Part shown: one piece after another, positions 11,348 to 21,829 of the stretch
Layout: each line of letters starts with the position of its first letter
Position numbering within the stretch: the first letter of the stretch is position 1
NCBI GenBank assembly: GCA_026315105.1
Contig: CM048751.1
Location: forward strand, 336,008,649-336,072,648
Source: Locusta migratoria
Taxonomy: Eukaryota; Arthropoda; Insecta; Orthoptera; Acrididae
Reading direction: 5' to 3'
DNA length: 64,000 bases
Notes under the pieces: model-generated
Told to the model about the DNA's origin: nothing
Database searches by the model: none
Seen by the model: the letters and a program-made list of their open reading frames with translations, nothing else
Position numbers and translations under genes: made by a program

Positions 11348-12834
11348 TTATATGCCTGTGCTTTGCAACGGTTGTTAAAGAAGGGCATGTGCGTATCATG
11401 GTTTTTTAGGGTTCCAGACTTCAGTCAGTAAAAATCCTTGTTGGATCGCTCTGTCTATCAATTCAGTTGTCCTAGCCAATATATCAAATGTAAGTAAAAG
11501 TGATTGTCCGAAACAATGTAGCTTCATAATGATGTCAAGTGTAAGAAAAGTCATCCTCCGAAATGACATCCCTTCATAAAGTTTTTGCTACAAAATGAAA
11601 CATGCCAAAAGAATCTAAGAAATGTCGTTTAGTATTTAATACACAAAGCCAAATCAGTAACACTATGTTCAATGTTTGTTGGTATTCGCAGAGATAAGAT
11701 TCCTTAATTCTATCACAGACGTTCGCTTCCTTGCTGTAGTGCCCCATACTTATTTCACAGCAGCGGCGTCTATTAGTTCTTCGGTGCACTACAGCGCCTC
11801 TATCACTTGTTTGCCATACTATGCCATCCATACTACAAGCATAGCCTACATCTAACTATTTTCCCGTGATATCTCTTTTATGGAACAAAGTTGCTCCATG
11901 CAAATCCAAAAGTAGTTTAGGAGATTAGGTGTTTCTAATAGATGAACAGACAGTTACTGATAACACTTAAAATTAATGTGCATCTTTTACCCGTGATCTG
12001 ATTTTGATGAAATAATGCCCCAATCTTAGTTAAGGTTTCCTGTGAAAACCGCAGGAAAATGTGTCAGAAGAGAGGTTATGTTTGCGAAACGCGCTACAGG
12101 TAGACATATCTTCATGAATATGATGTATGTTACATCATACATCAGTGATAATCGCCATTTTAAACATTTATTTTATAATCATTAATATCTCTTGACAATG
12201 TACCGAGGCATGGAAAGCTGATATATATTAAGTAGTAAGTATTTCATTACTGAAGTAGAAACATAACCGAAAAGAATTACGGTTGGTTCCCTTTCCGCTA
12301 GATGCACTATTGTAGTAATGCTTTTGGAGATTACTCTCTACAAATCATACATGTGATTGCTTTCAGAAATTTTAATTTTAATTTTGATATCTTACTTTTT
12401 ATGATCCGATTTTGTGAAATTAAGCACGACACGACACCCTCACGTTACCTATGAAAAACTTCTGAAATTCGCTATTTGTTTTGGAGATTAACATGATGAA
12501 AGACAAAGACATACATGACGGTTGTAGTTGAAAAACGTTAAATTGTGATATTATTTTTTACAGTGATCCGATTTTTATGAAACTAAGTAGGCTGAAGTTA
12601 CCCGTGAAAACCCATGCGAATTCGCGAAGTAGTTTTGGAGATAAGTGGTTTCTAATAGATGAACAGACAGACACGCCGATCACTGGAAACCCTTAAAATT
12701 ACGATATCTCTCTTTCTTGACTCAATTTTGATGAAATCATGGCTAGATCATGAAACTATCTTCGCATATGTTTCCTGTGAAAACTAAATGAAAATTCGTG
12801 CAGTGATTGAAGCGAACAGCGGCAGGCCTACATT
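11348..12834 (+). repeat. Degenerate repeated module between two Helitron copies
   Basis: Several diverged direct repeats of roughly 150-200 bp are visible. Shared blocks are (A/T)GATCCGATTTTNATGAAA, CCTGTGAAAACC, AGTAGTTTNGGAGATNAG, GTTTCTAATAGATGAACAGA and CACTTAAAATTA. They occur near 11865-12055, 12400-12530 and 12550-12790. The same blocks recur inverted at 13735-14010. Nothing coding was seen; an 85-codon minus frame at 11574-11831 is unrecognised. It could be an older relative of the Helitron family. Confidence 0.5.
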
Positions 12835-13699
12835 TATAGATTTATTACTCGTACAGATGTGTTGTACAATTGTATAATTTCGCAAGGAATATATTGGTTT
12901 ATGTACGTGCTGTATGTCGGTAAAATCTGTTGCAAATACGGTGGGTAGTAAAGAAGTAATAGATTAAAACGTGATGTTTGATGGGGCGGTTTTCCATGAA
13001 CGTTACTGTTTACGTCCTCATATCTTATGAACGACGTATTGTACTGTGATACAATTTCAGCTTTAAATGTGTATACCGTCTGCAAAATTTCCTGCGAGTA
13101 CAATTTGTAATGTAGCAATTATAAGTTGTAACGTCATACCTAATGCCATGGATTTGCTCCATGGACAACGCAAAAAGTTGTGAGCGAGAAACGTTTTTCC
13201 TTTCATCATTTTGCTATGGTTGTCAGCGAGAAAAAGTTGAAATTATCTTTAAAGTTTGTTGCAAGTCGTTACGTACTCTCATTCTCATATAGTGTATTCA
13301 TTATGTGGCGGTTTCTTGCAACTCTTATTGTTTATGATGCTATATCTCCTGAACTATATGTCGTATGTGGTTCGTACTCCTACTTCAACTGTTCTCTCAC
13401 ATAAGGAATATATGTACCATATTTGGTTGAAATCGGTTCATTCGTTTAGGAGCAGATGTACAATATTATCGCCTGATGCGGCCGTTTTTCACGACTGTTA
13501 TTATTTATAACGCCATATCTCCTTACGTATTTGTCGTAGGTAAGGATCATGTGTGCCAAGTTTCGTTTTAATCGGTCCAGTAGTAAAGATCATGTGTACC
13601 CAGTTTGGTTGAAATCGGTCCAGTAATTTATGAGGAGATGTGGAGCATACATACGCGCGCGCACACACACACATACAGCCTATTTTATAAGATGTAAGA
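12835..13699 (-). mobile_element. Helitron-like element fragment, reverse orientation
   Basis: The minus strand begins TCTTACATCTTATAAAATAG at 13699, preceded by A, resembling the 5' ends of the other copies. The body matches the 10490-11345 copy, including the recurring phrase TTTGGTTGAAATCGGTCCAGT, which is present several times in tandem (about 13415-13635). No hairpin/CTAG end is visible near 12835, so the 3' end is lost. A short (CA)n lies near 13660-13675. Confidence 0.62.
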
Positions 13700-13734
13700 T
13701 TAAAACTCTTGAAGTAGGTCTCTCGTTGTACACT

Positions 13735-14010
13735 TCAATGGTCATAACTACCAGACGAAATTTTAAGCAGTTTTCAGAGACAACTTGAGCGAAGTTTTGA
13801 TCAACATATAGGTATGACTTCATGCAAATTGAATCACGAAAACAATAATAGTAATTTAAGTGTTTTCAGTAACCGTTGTATCTGTTCATTCTTTAGAAAC
13901 CTCTCATCTCCAAAACTACATGGTTTTTCACAGGTGAATAGAGTGTGCCTTGGGCGTACAGGCTTCTTTTCATGTAAATCGGATCACGGAAAAAAGTTAT
14001 CGTAATATAA
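13735..14010 (-). repeat. Inverted copy of the 11.9-12.8 kb degenerate module
   Basis: Read on the minus strand it contains CGTGATCCGATTTACATGAA, CCTGTGAAAAACC, AGTTTTGGAGATGAGAGG, TTTCTAAAGAATGAACAGA and GAAAACACTTAAATTA. These are the same blocks, in the same order, as the direct modules upstream. Confidence 0.55.
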
Positions 14011-14116
14011 AGTCTTTTATCTAAGAATATCATGTCTGTCTCTTTGAAAGCTCTTTGAACTGAGAATAGTGTAGAATAGTGGTCTCCTAAGGTTAAATTT
14101 GTGCATAGCATGCAAT

Positions 14117-14172
14117 ATATGCATGTTTGCGTGAAGAGTAGTATTAAAGGATGCTTGTTTAAAATACATACC
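14117..14172 (+). repeat. Repeat shared with 17979-18040 (inverted)
   Basis: ATTAAAGGATGC(T)TGTTTAAAATACA and its flanks recur on the opposite strand at 17979-18040. The family is unknown. Confidence 0.5.
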
Positions 14173-14393
14173 CCACATGGGGGCCAACTCAGGGTGCATA
14201 ACGTCAAAATAGACGAACAAAAGCCCCAAAAAAGGCAACGGGAGGGGCAACAACATATTATGCGACAGAGACCGGATGAAATACAAATAATAAATTAAAG
14301 AAAAATCTTCTCCACATCTTCTAAACGTTTCTGGAGCCATTCTCAACATCTGGAGTTTACAATCCAATTTGCAGTAGCTGCCGCTGTTACTAC

Positions 14394-14440
14394 AGAGCAG
14401 TGGTTTTCGACCTTTCTAAACTCGCGATCCCCCCCAGGCC
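14394..14440 (+). mobile_element. hAT-like terminus, single end
   Basis: CAGTGGTTTTCGACCTTTCT followed by CGCGATCCCCCCC matches the usual terminal inverted repeat of hAT elements (CAGNGGTTCTCAACC followed by CGCGACCCCC, from memory). No partner end was found nearby, so this is probably a remnant. Confidence 0.4.
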
Positions 14441-14761
14441 CGTAATAAAGCTATGACAGTGATTACAAAAGATAAGTATTTAATAAGTAATTATCTTAGA
14501 TGTATTTATGTTCTGCGCACTCATTCACCTCTGGTGATAGTTGCAATAGCGGAAACTAAACAAAACTAGAAAAAAGATTTTATTACTACAAGTATTTATG
14601 TACGGTTTTTATGTCACGAATAATAAATTTCAGTATGTAATATGTGTCGACGTTTTATCATGTGCGAGTATGAAACAATAAAAGTGGATGCATCTTCTGG
14701 ATTTCTTCGAAAGGATACTGAAAACTATTAAGCATTATCACATTACTAGGATCCAATAATA
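14441..14761. other. Unassigned AT-rich DNA
   Basis: No gene or repeat was recognised; it may be the interior of the hAT-like remnant. Confidence 0.35.
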
Positions 14762-15126
14762 AAACAGGTCCCAGGTTCGAGTCCCGTTTCCGGCACACAA
14801 TTTTAATCTGCCAGAAAGTTTCATACCACCGCTAAACCCGCTGCAGAGTGGAAGTTTCATTCTGTAAACATCCCTTAAGCTGTCGCTAAGCCATGTCTCC
14901 AACATATCTTTCTTCCATGAGTGCTAGTCTTGCATGGTTTGCAGGAGAGCTTCTGTGAAGTTTGGAAAGTAGAAGGCGAGGTACTGGCGGAAGTAAAGTT
15001 GTGAGGCGGCATCGTGAGTCGTGTCGGGATAGCTCAGTCGGTAGAGCGCTTGCCCCCGAAATGCAAAGGCCCCAGGTTCGAGTCCCGATTCCGGCACACA
15101 ATTTTAATCAGCCAGGAAGTTTCAGT
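14762..15126 (+). mobile_element. SINE-like unit with two tRNA-like 3' ends
   Basis: A tRNA-like cloverleaf region (about 15025-15098) has an A-box (TAGCTCAGTCGGTAGAGCG) and a B-box (GGTTCGAGTCCC) and ends CCGGCACACAATTTTAATC. The same 3' portion, from GGTCCCAGGTTCGAGTCCCG to GAAAGTTTCAT, occurs at 14766-14824. The segment therefore runs from one tRNA-like 3' half to the next and looks like about one unit of a tandem array. Anticodon pairing is poor, so it is not a functional tRNA gene. Confidence 0.7.
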
Positions 15127-15234
15127 ATTGTTATTAGTTAAATGAAAGTAATATAGCATTTCACAATTCTGCAAACTATGATTCAGTAATAAAGAGATAG
15201 TGTTATATATTGATTAAAATTAATATTAAGTTAA

Positions 15235-15236
<2 letters not shown>

Positions 15237-15297
<61 letters not shown>
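15237..15297. repeat. (AT)n microsatellite
   Basis: About thirty uninterrupted AT units. Confidence 0.97.
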
Positions 15298-15300
<3 letters not shown>

Positions 15301-15373
15301 ATATTTGATGTCATAAATTATTCAAGAAGATTACAATCAATAACTGTAGCAGTACAGCATAAACGCTGTTAAG

Positions 15374-15570
15374 AGGTTAATTAACAAGTCATCATGAGGT
15401 GGAAAAATGGCTTCACTGTTTCGCGTTTCGGTCGGCCCATCATAAAAAAATCAAAAGTGCCGTACGTACAACTTATACATGCGACAATTTTGATGCCATA
15501 TCAAGGGCCAACCGAAACATGTCCCAACAAAGCAAATTTTCCACCTACTGATGACTTGTTAATTTACCGT
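15374..15570. mobile_element. Small fold-back MITE
   Basis: GGTTAATTAACAAGTCATCA (from 15375) is mirrored by TGATGACTTGTTAATTTACC (15551-15570), and the complementarity continues inward through TTTCGGTNGGCCC, giving arms of about 85 bp around a short centre near 15470. No coding sequence is present. Confidence 0.65.
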
Positions 15571-15774
15571 CTTTCAAGATATCATATCACTTCCGTGTAG
15601 CGCTCCTGTCGTTGTCGATAATCGTCACGAAACATTGATTTGCTATCCTGCGAGCAAAGCTGCGCGACCGCTCGAGCAAGGTTTTGCGATTCACACGTTG
15701 GAAAACACTGCTACAAACAGGAAGGGCGATATGAAGAACACCTGTTGGGAAATGAATTTGACAATGTACATAAG
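15571..15774. other. Unassigned spacer
   Basis: No feature was recognised. Confidence 0.35.
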
Positions 15775-16645
15775 TCTACCTCTACATCTACATACTCCGC
15801 AAGCCACCGTAAGGTGCGTTGTGGAGGGTACACTGTACCACTACCAGGCATTTCCTTTCCTAATCCACTCCCAAACAGCACGAGGAAGAAAAGAATGCCT
15901 ATATGCCTCCGTAAGAGCCCTAATTTCTCTTATCTTGTCTTCGTGATCACCACGCGAAATGTAAGTAGGCGGCAGCACAAGCATACTACACTCAGCTGCA
16001 AATTCCGGCCCTCTACATTTCCTCAACAGAAATTCACGAAAAGAACGTCGTCTTTCCTCCAACGACCCCAATTGAGTTGCCGGAGCATTTCCGTGACACT
16101 CGCGCATTCGTCGAACCTACCAGTAGCAAACCAAGCTGCTTGCTTCTGAACTGCCTCAACGTCTTCCTTTAAACTAATCTGCTGCGGGTCCCAAACACTT
16201 GAGAAATACTCAAGATGTGGTCGTACAAGCTTTTTATACGCGGTATCCTTTACAGGTGTAAGTACATCTTCCCAAAATTCTCCCAATAAACCGAAGTTGG
16301 CTGTCCGCCTTACTCACAGCTGTCCTTACGTGTTCGTTCCGTTTCATATCGCTCTGCAATGTTACGCCTAGATATTTGAACGACGCGACAGCATCAAGAA
16401 GCTCACTACTAATGCTGTATTCGAACATTATAGGATTGTTTTTCCTACTCATGCGCATCACCTTACATTTTTCTACATTGAGAGCTAGCTGCCATTCTTC
16501 GCACCAACTAGAAATTTTGACTAAGTGAATCTGTATGCTATTACATTCAGTTAAAGACGACACCCTCCCATACACCACAGCATCATCAGCAAGTAGCCGC
16601 AAATTACAACTTATGGGACACACTTCATCTGGCTCCTCTGTCAAG
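15775..16645 (-). mobile_element. CR1-like LINE 3' portion
   Basis: On the minus strand this encodes the end of the RT palm with LRLLADDAVVYGRVSS (motif C, catalytic Asp pair kept in a LADD box). The thumb follows (WCEEWQLALNVEKCKVMRMS, FKYLGVTLQSDMKRNEHVR) and then LEERRRSFREFLLRKCRGP. The plus-strand left edge, TCTACATCTACATACTCCGC, is the GTAGAT-rich 3' tail. The frames shift several times (136-, 87- and 88-codon pieces). It pairs with the copy at 1617-2367. The 5' end stops near 16645, so it is 5'-truncated. Confidence 0.82.
16234..16644 (-). pseudogene. RT palm/thumb fragment of CR1-like LINE
   Basis: A 136-codon minus frame opens within the RT. The LADD catalytic box lies near residues 16-19, the thumb around residues 48-95, and conserved blocks such as LNVEKCKVMRMSRK and YLGVTL are intact. 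It ends by frameshift at ARTYTCKGYR-like sequence, where the next frame (16023-16286, minus) continues. The product would have copied LINE RNA at the target site. It lacks motifs A and B because of the 5' truncation. Confidence 0.75.
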
Positions 16646-16789
16646 GCCGGTCCGTCTTGGATGGCCCTGCTGGTAGCTATGCTACCGTTGGCACCGCCCT
16701 TAACTTCACTGAAGTTCGCAGTGCAGCATATTTCGCAGTGATGGCTGGTAGCCAGGAGGCAGGTCCGAGTCCATCTTCTCCGTTAATGT

Positions 16790-17085
16790 TGTTACGATGT
16801 TTTAAAATTTCGATAGCTTCCCTTATCTTTTCACCATCTTTGATTGCTTAGCAAGTATTCTGGCCTTGTTAAATTTTATCTTTTTCTGCAATCTTGCATG
16901 TGTCCAACTACTGCAGATTTATTGTTTTGCCCTAATCAAATGTACCATTCATGTTCGCATATGTGCATTGTTACTGCCCTCCCTGTTTCACCTATGTATA
17001 CTTCCCCACAAAACGCACCATTCCGTTAATGTGGTATCCCCTGGGAGGGAGACATTATTTTTTGAGTGGCATTACTAAGATACTA
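16790..17085 (-). mobile_element. Penelope-like element fragment (GIY-YIG region)
   Basis: The minus strand encodes CGEVYIGETGRAVTMHICEH and, after a stop, NNKSAVVGHMQDC. This matches the start of the GIY-YIG endonuclease of Penelope-like elements (VYIGQTGR, KSAVAEH from memory). The RT part is missing and the frame carries stops. Confidence 0.65.
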
Positions 17086-18690
17086 CTTTCCAACCTTGTA
17101 CCGAGTCCTTACGCTGCGATAGTTTTAATTAAAATTGATTTATTTAATGGCAGATGTGTGGTTGTGACTGGACAAGATGGTGCTCCATTCAGCTCATTAT
17201 GCTATCACACAGAATGTGCAGAAATGTGTTAGTTGAAACTAACAGATACACTTGGTAATTACACACATTTGCATCATCATTCCCAGTTCATTAGTTTTGA
17301 ATCAGTAGATAACATTTTGGTAAAACACGAAAACATGCTTGAAGACATCTGTAGTAAAATAATTACATGTTGCCACATAACTGATCAGTTTTTATAAAAT
17401 GTCTCACAGTGTAAACACATACTTCAGGCTTTGAAATGATGGATTGTCTCAAGCATGCGATCGAAGTTGCAGAATAATAAATAAAGAGAAATAAGAATCA
17501 AAACTCAACGGTAAACGATCGAAACATAAATCTAATTTTATCTGTGTTTATTGTCAACCAAATAACAGGGTAATAGCACTGCCCATGCATACCATGTCAC
17601 TTACTATTAATATCTATTCTTACAGCTAAACAATAAAACAATGGTAAAAGCCTGGCTCAACAAAAAATAAATCATTGATAATAAACTGTGAGATATTACT
17701 GTTTCAGTCGTGTTGATAGTAATAGAAATGTCTCAGTTACGGCAATTGAGAATTCGATGATTGCCGATCATATTCAGAGGCTTTTAGAAGACACTATAAT
17801 TTTACACAAGAAGTTTAAAGGTAGAAGACTTGTGAAAGGAACTTCTAATTATCAAACGCCTTGCTATCAATGATGGCAATATTCTTAATGACCAACTCCA
17901 GCTCGCAATTAGACACTATTTAGAACGCTTCGAGCCTGTATTATTTGTGTAGACTGTTGGCTAATCAATATTGGTTCCTGCGTGGTGTATTTTAAACAGG
18001 CATCCTTTAATTCTCCTTTTCACGCACATATGCGTACACAGCCTTCCTGTGTCACCTATTTAGCTGATGTTGTTCAAAGGACAGTATCCGAGATTAATGC
18101 CTTCGTTAAACGTTGTACTAATGTCTGCATCTGTGAGTGCACCTGTAAGGCTGCAGTTGTTCCGGAGAGTCCGAAATCGCATTACGAACATCAGAAAAAG
18201 CTAATGTAGTCAACATTTCAGAGCTTACGGCACCCGCCCCAGCCCGGGTCTCAGAGACCTGGACTTTCAGGGTCGCAGGCACTGACTATTCAAAGAGACA
18301 GTGCCGCTTCCTACTGTTGCTGTTGCTAAGTACTGTAAGGTCAACCAAGCAGGAAAGTGCAACTGGGAAAATTCAAGCGCTGGTCAAAATAGTCAATAAA
18401 CCTTTAAATCTATCTAATTACTCTGCTGTAAAGCTCGTGAAACTGGATGCCCCTTGCGAACGAAATTCTTTTCCCAATAGTGAACCTCCACCCAGTTTTG
18501 AATCTTTGCCTCGGCTGAAAGAGAGAGAATGTGCAACCTCCGTGATAGTGGAACTTGCAGGACTTCAAGGCACATGCGAAGGAACTAGCTTTTTGTCTCA
18601 GGGTAGATCGTTGTATATCTGTTTCCAGGACACAAATTTATATCTGCTAGCACTTCTCACCTAGTGATTATGTTCTCCTCAAGTAGGGCT
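17086..18690. other. Unassigned DNA with one unrecognised frame
   Basis: This stretch holds the inverted partner of the 14117 repeat at 17979-18040. An unrecognised plus frame lies at 18317-18664 (115 codons, with Cys but no signal peptide). Its position just upstream of the I-clade LINE endonuclease would suit a decayed ORF1, but I see no zinc knuckles. Confidence 0.35.
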
Positions 18691-18696
18691 GTCTGC

Positions 18697-18697
18697 G

Positions 18698-18747
<50 letters not shown>
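18697..18747. repeat. (GA)n microsatellite
   Basis: About 24 GA units. Confidence 0.97.
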
Positions 18748-18748
<1 letters not shown>

Positions 18749-18759
18749 AGAGGAGAAGT

Positions 18760-21700
18760 GACTATAATCGTTAATATAGCCTACAACTGCTACCCCCTCT
18801 CCCTCACCACAAGATTACAAGCAGTTCCAGTGTCCGTACAAGTGCGCATTTGTTTGGACACTGCCCCTTCACTACACGCTCAATGTAGGAGCTCTTAATG
18901 GATTTCTTAACCCTTTCATTGCCAGTATTGTTGCTGGACAACAACGTATTAAAATCTGATTTATAACGTATTTTGTGTATCAGTCTTTAAAAAGTTGCAA
19001 GGTTTTCGATTAACAACATGCTTCTAGTACGACATTTTGCCGCTTGGTACGGCGTTTAGCCACTTCTGAGGCGTTAATTTATGCGTCTTGGAAGTTGTGT
19101 TGCGTTACCGGCTGCATGTGGTTGTGAGTGTGAGCGTGAGTGTGGTTCATTTTATTTTATATCAGCAGTGCATTGTCTTGTCTTTGGTGCTGTGGCGAAG
19201 ATTATGCTAGCCTTATTGATCTGGCAGTGTTATCTACCAACAAAATTTCGTCCCAAATAACAAAATACCTCGATACACAAGTCGGTGTTGCGCATGAAAT
19301 ACATTACTTAAAAACACAATAGTTTGATCAAAAATTTTTAAACACTTATTTTGATGTTTAGTGCACTGTATTAATACATAAAACACTGAATTTTATTTTT
19401 TCCAAAGCTGAATTCAAAATGTGGGAATGAAAGGGTTAACCATCTCCTCAAATCATTCATCCCGTGTGGTGCTTTTAACGCACTTAATGTGCTTTCGGGC
19501 TCTGCAAATACTTGTTCTACAGGTCAAGCAATTGAGAAGTTTCGTCATGCGCACAGTCACTCTATACCGGACAGCCCACACAATTATGTACTGCAACAGG
19601 GTCGTTCTCTGCCGTAGATCTCTTACTTTGCTCACCAGCTCTTTCCCACACTACTCAGTGGTAAGTGGTCGGTGACATTCATAAAAGTAATCACTTTCCA
19701 CTCTTGGTCTAATAACCAGATGGAATGGGGAACCCGTCAGCAACCTTCGCGATAGGGCTTCAGTAGAGCAGTCTGGACACTTTTCAACCAGCTTGCTGTG
19801 GACAACGTCATGTCAGTGTCCAAGAACGGGGGGATCATATCACGTAAACGATCCTATATGCTCCTGATGCATCCATTCCGCAGACTTCAGTACGACCATG
19901 AAGGCAACCTATCCCTTGGTAGATGACAAATGCCGTTCTGCTATCAGAACCAGGCGGACGGCTATGCTAGGCTTAAGTCTCGATCGACTTCAGGGAACCT
20001 TGCAGCCTTTCTGGTCACAAGGGCAAAATGTTGGAAGATTATTGGTGACAGTATAAATGTGAAAGCAACATTTCCTTGGATTCCGTTAATCGTTTCACAA
20101 AAACTTCAAACGGGTGGAAAACCATCAGGAGGATACCTGGCAGAAGATGGAGGTGTCCAGTAGCTGGTGTGATGGGGTGTGTTACTCTTCAACCCAGCCG
20201 GCAATACACCGCCCAGACTCTGACGTTTCCCACAGTTATTGCCACAGCCAGTCAAGATTCAACTTTCCAGACAGTGGCTACAGAGAGGAGCAGTTTAGAC
20301 TTCCGGTCCACCTTAGATGTGGATTGTAAACCCTCTTTCTCCATGTGCCACGTCCCCTGGTCACGATATCTTGCACTGCATTATGCTAACACACCTCACA
20401 AAATGAAACAAAGAAATCATCCTCATTGTTTGTAATGTAATCTGCGTGTTAGGCCACTTTCTTGACTCATGGTGGGAGGCAATTTTAGTTCCTCTTTTTA
20501 AAACCGGGAAAGACCGCACACGCCAAATAGTTATCGTAGTGTTGCCCTCACTAGTTGTGTGGAAAAGAAATTAGGACACATGTTCAACCACCGCCTTCTT
20601 CTTGGAATCCAGACAGCCCCATAGTTGCCTTCAGTGTGGGTTCGAAACACGTGGTACGTTGGCCTTCCTAGAGGCGCATACACAACAGACTTTCCTGCCG
20701 AGGTATCCCCTTCTGGGGGTAGTTTTTGATATGGACAAGGTTTTGGAGGCATCTTACTCCCTGGCAGCTTAATTAGTGAGGCGTTTCGTGGTTGTGTTCC
20801 CATTTTATTTGGTCTTTTTCCTTCTCCAAGTAATTTAGGTACACAGTCGCCGACGCCCTTTCTGGTCCATTTGTGCAGAAGAATATGTAGAATTTTAAGC
20901 CTGAATTTCTTTGCCACACCAATTGACAGTATTACGTCCGTCGTTAAAAGCACTGTCCTAAGTTCTTTCTTTTTTGATGACTTCTCTTTGTTTTGCTTTC
21001 TTCGAGCCTTGCACCGACGAACATGGGCAGAGAAGACTTCTTTTAAGTTTCCCACCAAGAAGTCTGTGTGTGTTCTTTTCAATCGTGACCGTTCCGCTTC
21101 CAACCTACTTACAGATGAAGTATACTGTACTGTCGCTGAAAGACACCATGAGGTTTCTGGGCCTCACATTTCACGCCAAACAGGGATAGCTGTCACACCT
21201 TATGGCCTTAAGAAGACGGTGCACAAAGCACTAAGTATTTTAAAATACCTTTATCATACTTTATGGGGAACGAATAGGACGTCTGCTCCAATTTCATAGA
21301 TCCTTCGTGCAACCTCGACTTGAGTAGGTGTATGGATCTACACGACCTGCTTATTTCATGTTGTTTGACACGCTGCACCTTAAATGGACTTGAGTGGCTA
21401 CGAGAACATTTGGAACAACCCAAATACCCAACCTCTCCGCTAAGCTGCTGAGCCACCAATCAGTCGCGAGCTACTTATGCTGAGCTATGCGATTAAAACG
21501 CTAAGCAAATTATACACACTTGCATACCTTACCGTTGCTCAGTTTGCTGTGGAAAGGGTGTTTCGTAATCGGCAAAGAGTTACGAGGCCTTTTGGATTAC
21601 ACCGAATGGCTGCCTTTTTACTGTGGCTTACACGGATGGTTAACACCAGGGGGACTCCCTGACTGTCACTTAGTGTTCCCTGTCTCGGGTCATCAGAATT

Positions 21701-21800
21701 CGCGTACCGAATAGCGGCTCCGTTTCTTTCCGTAAAATTCCATGAGATCCTGAAGGCACTGTAGAAAATGCGGTATATATGGGTCACACAGTTTCTCGTC
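18760..21800 (+). mobile_element. I-clade/Jockey-group LINE, decayed, EN to RT
   Basis: Translated in pieces, the order is that of an APE-endonuclease LINE. An endonuclease block (TTRLQAVPVSVQVRI, about 18805-18850) comes first, then FNALNVLSGSANTC (about 19472-19513, equivalent to the catalytic GDFNAHN box but with the Asp changed). The linker (VNRFTKTS..WKTIRR, about 20080-20125) follows. RT blocks are about 20500-20760 (CLQCGF.TRGTLAFLEAH, VVFDMDK) and then MRFLGLTFHAKQ and a thumb. Stops and indels are frequent. A piggyBac-type MITE splits the endonuclease. The 3' third (RNase H) is missing here but is seen in a related copy at 34734-35492. Confidence 0.65.
18907..19439. mobile_element. 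piggyBac-type MITE in the LINE endonuclease
   Basis: TTAA (18907-18910 and 19436-19439) flanks a 525-bp element whose ends are inverted: CCCTTTCATTGCCA on the left and TGGGAATGAAAGGG on the right. TTAA duplication and CCC-starting termini are hallmarks of piggyBac elements. No transposase is encoded. The LINE endonuclease reading resumes on the far side. Confidence 0.72.
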
Positions 21801-21829
21801 TACTCCAGTTCCCTAAGAGCTAGATTCTC

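Noticed and set aside
15021..15100. A functional tRNA gene
   Set aside because: A- and B-boxes are present but the anticodon and acceptor stems do not pair well, and the unit is part of a repeat.
15237..15297. The AT run as an origin or regulatory element
   Set aside because: It is a simple microsatellite; nothing else supports a function.
18317..18664. ORF1 (gag-like) of the I-clade LINE
   Set aside because: The position is suggestive, but no zinc-knuckle or RNA-binding motif is visible.
20531..21103. A 190-codon minus-strand frame
   Set aside because: It is antisense to the I-clade LINE RT (FDMDK, CLQCGF on the plus strand) and has no features of its own.
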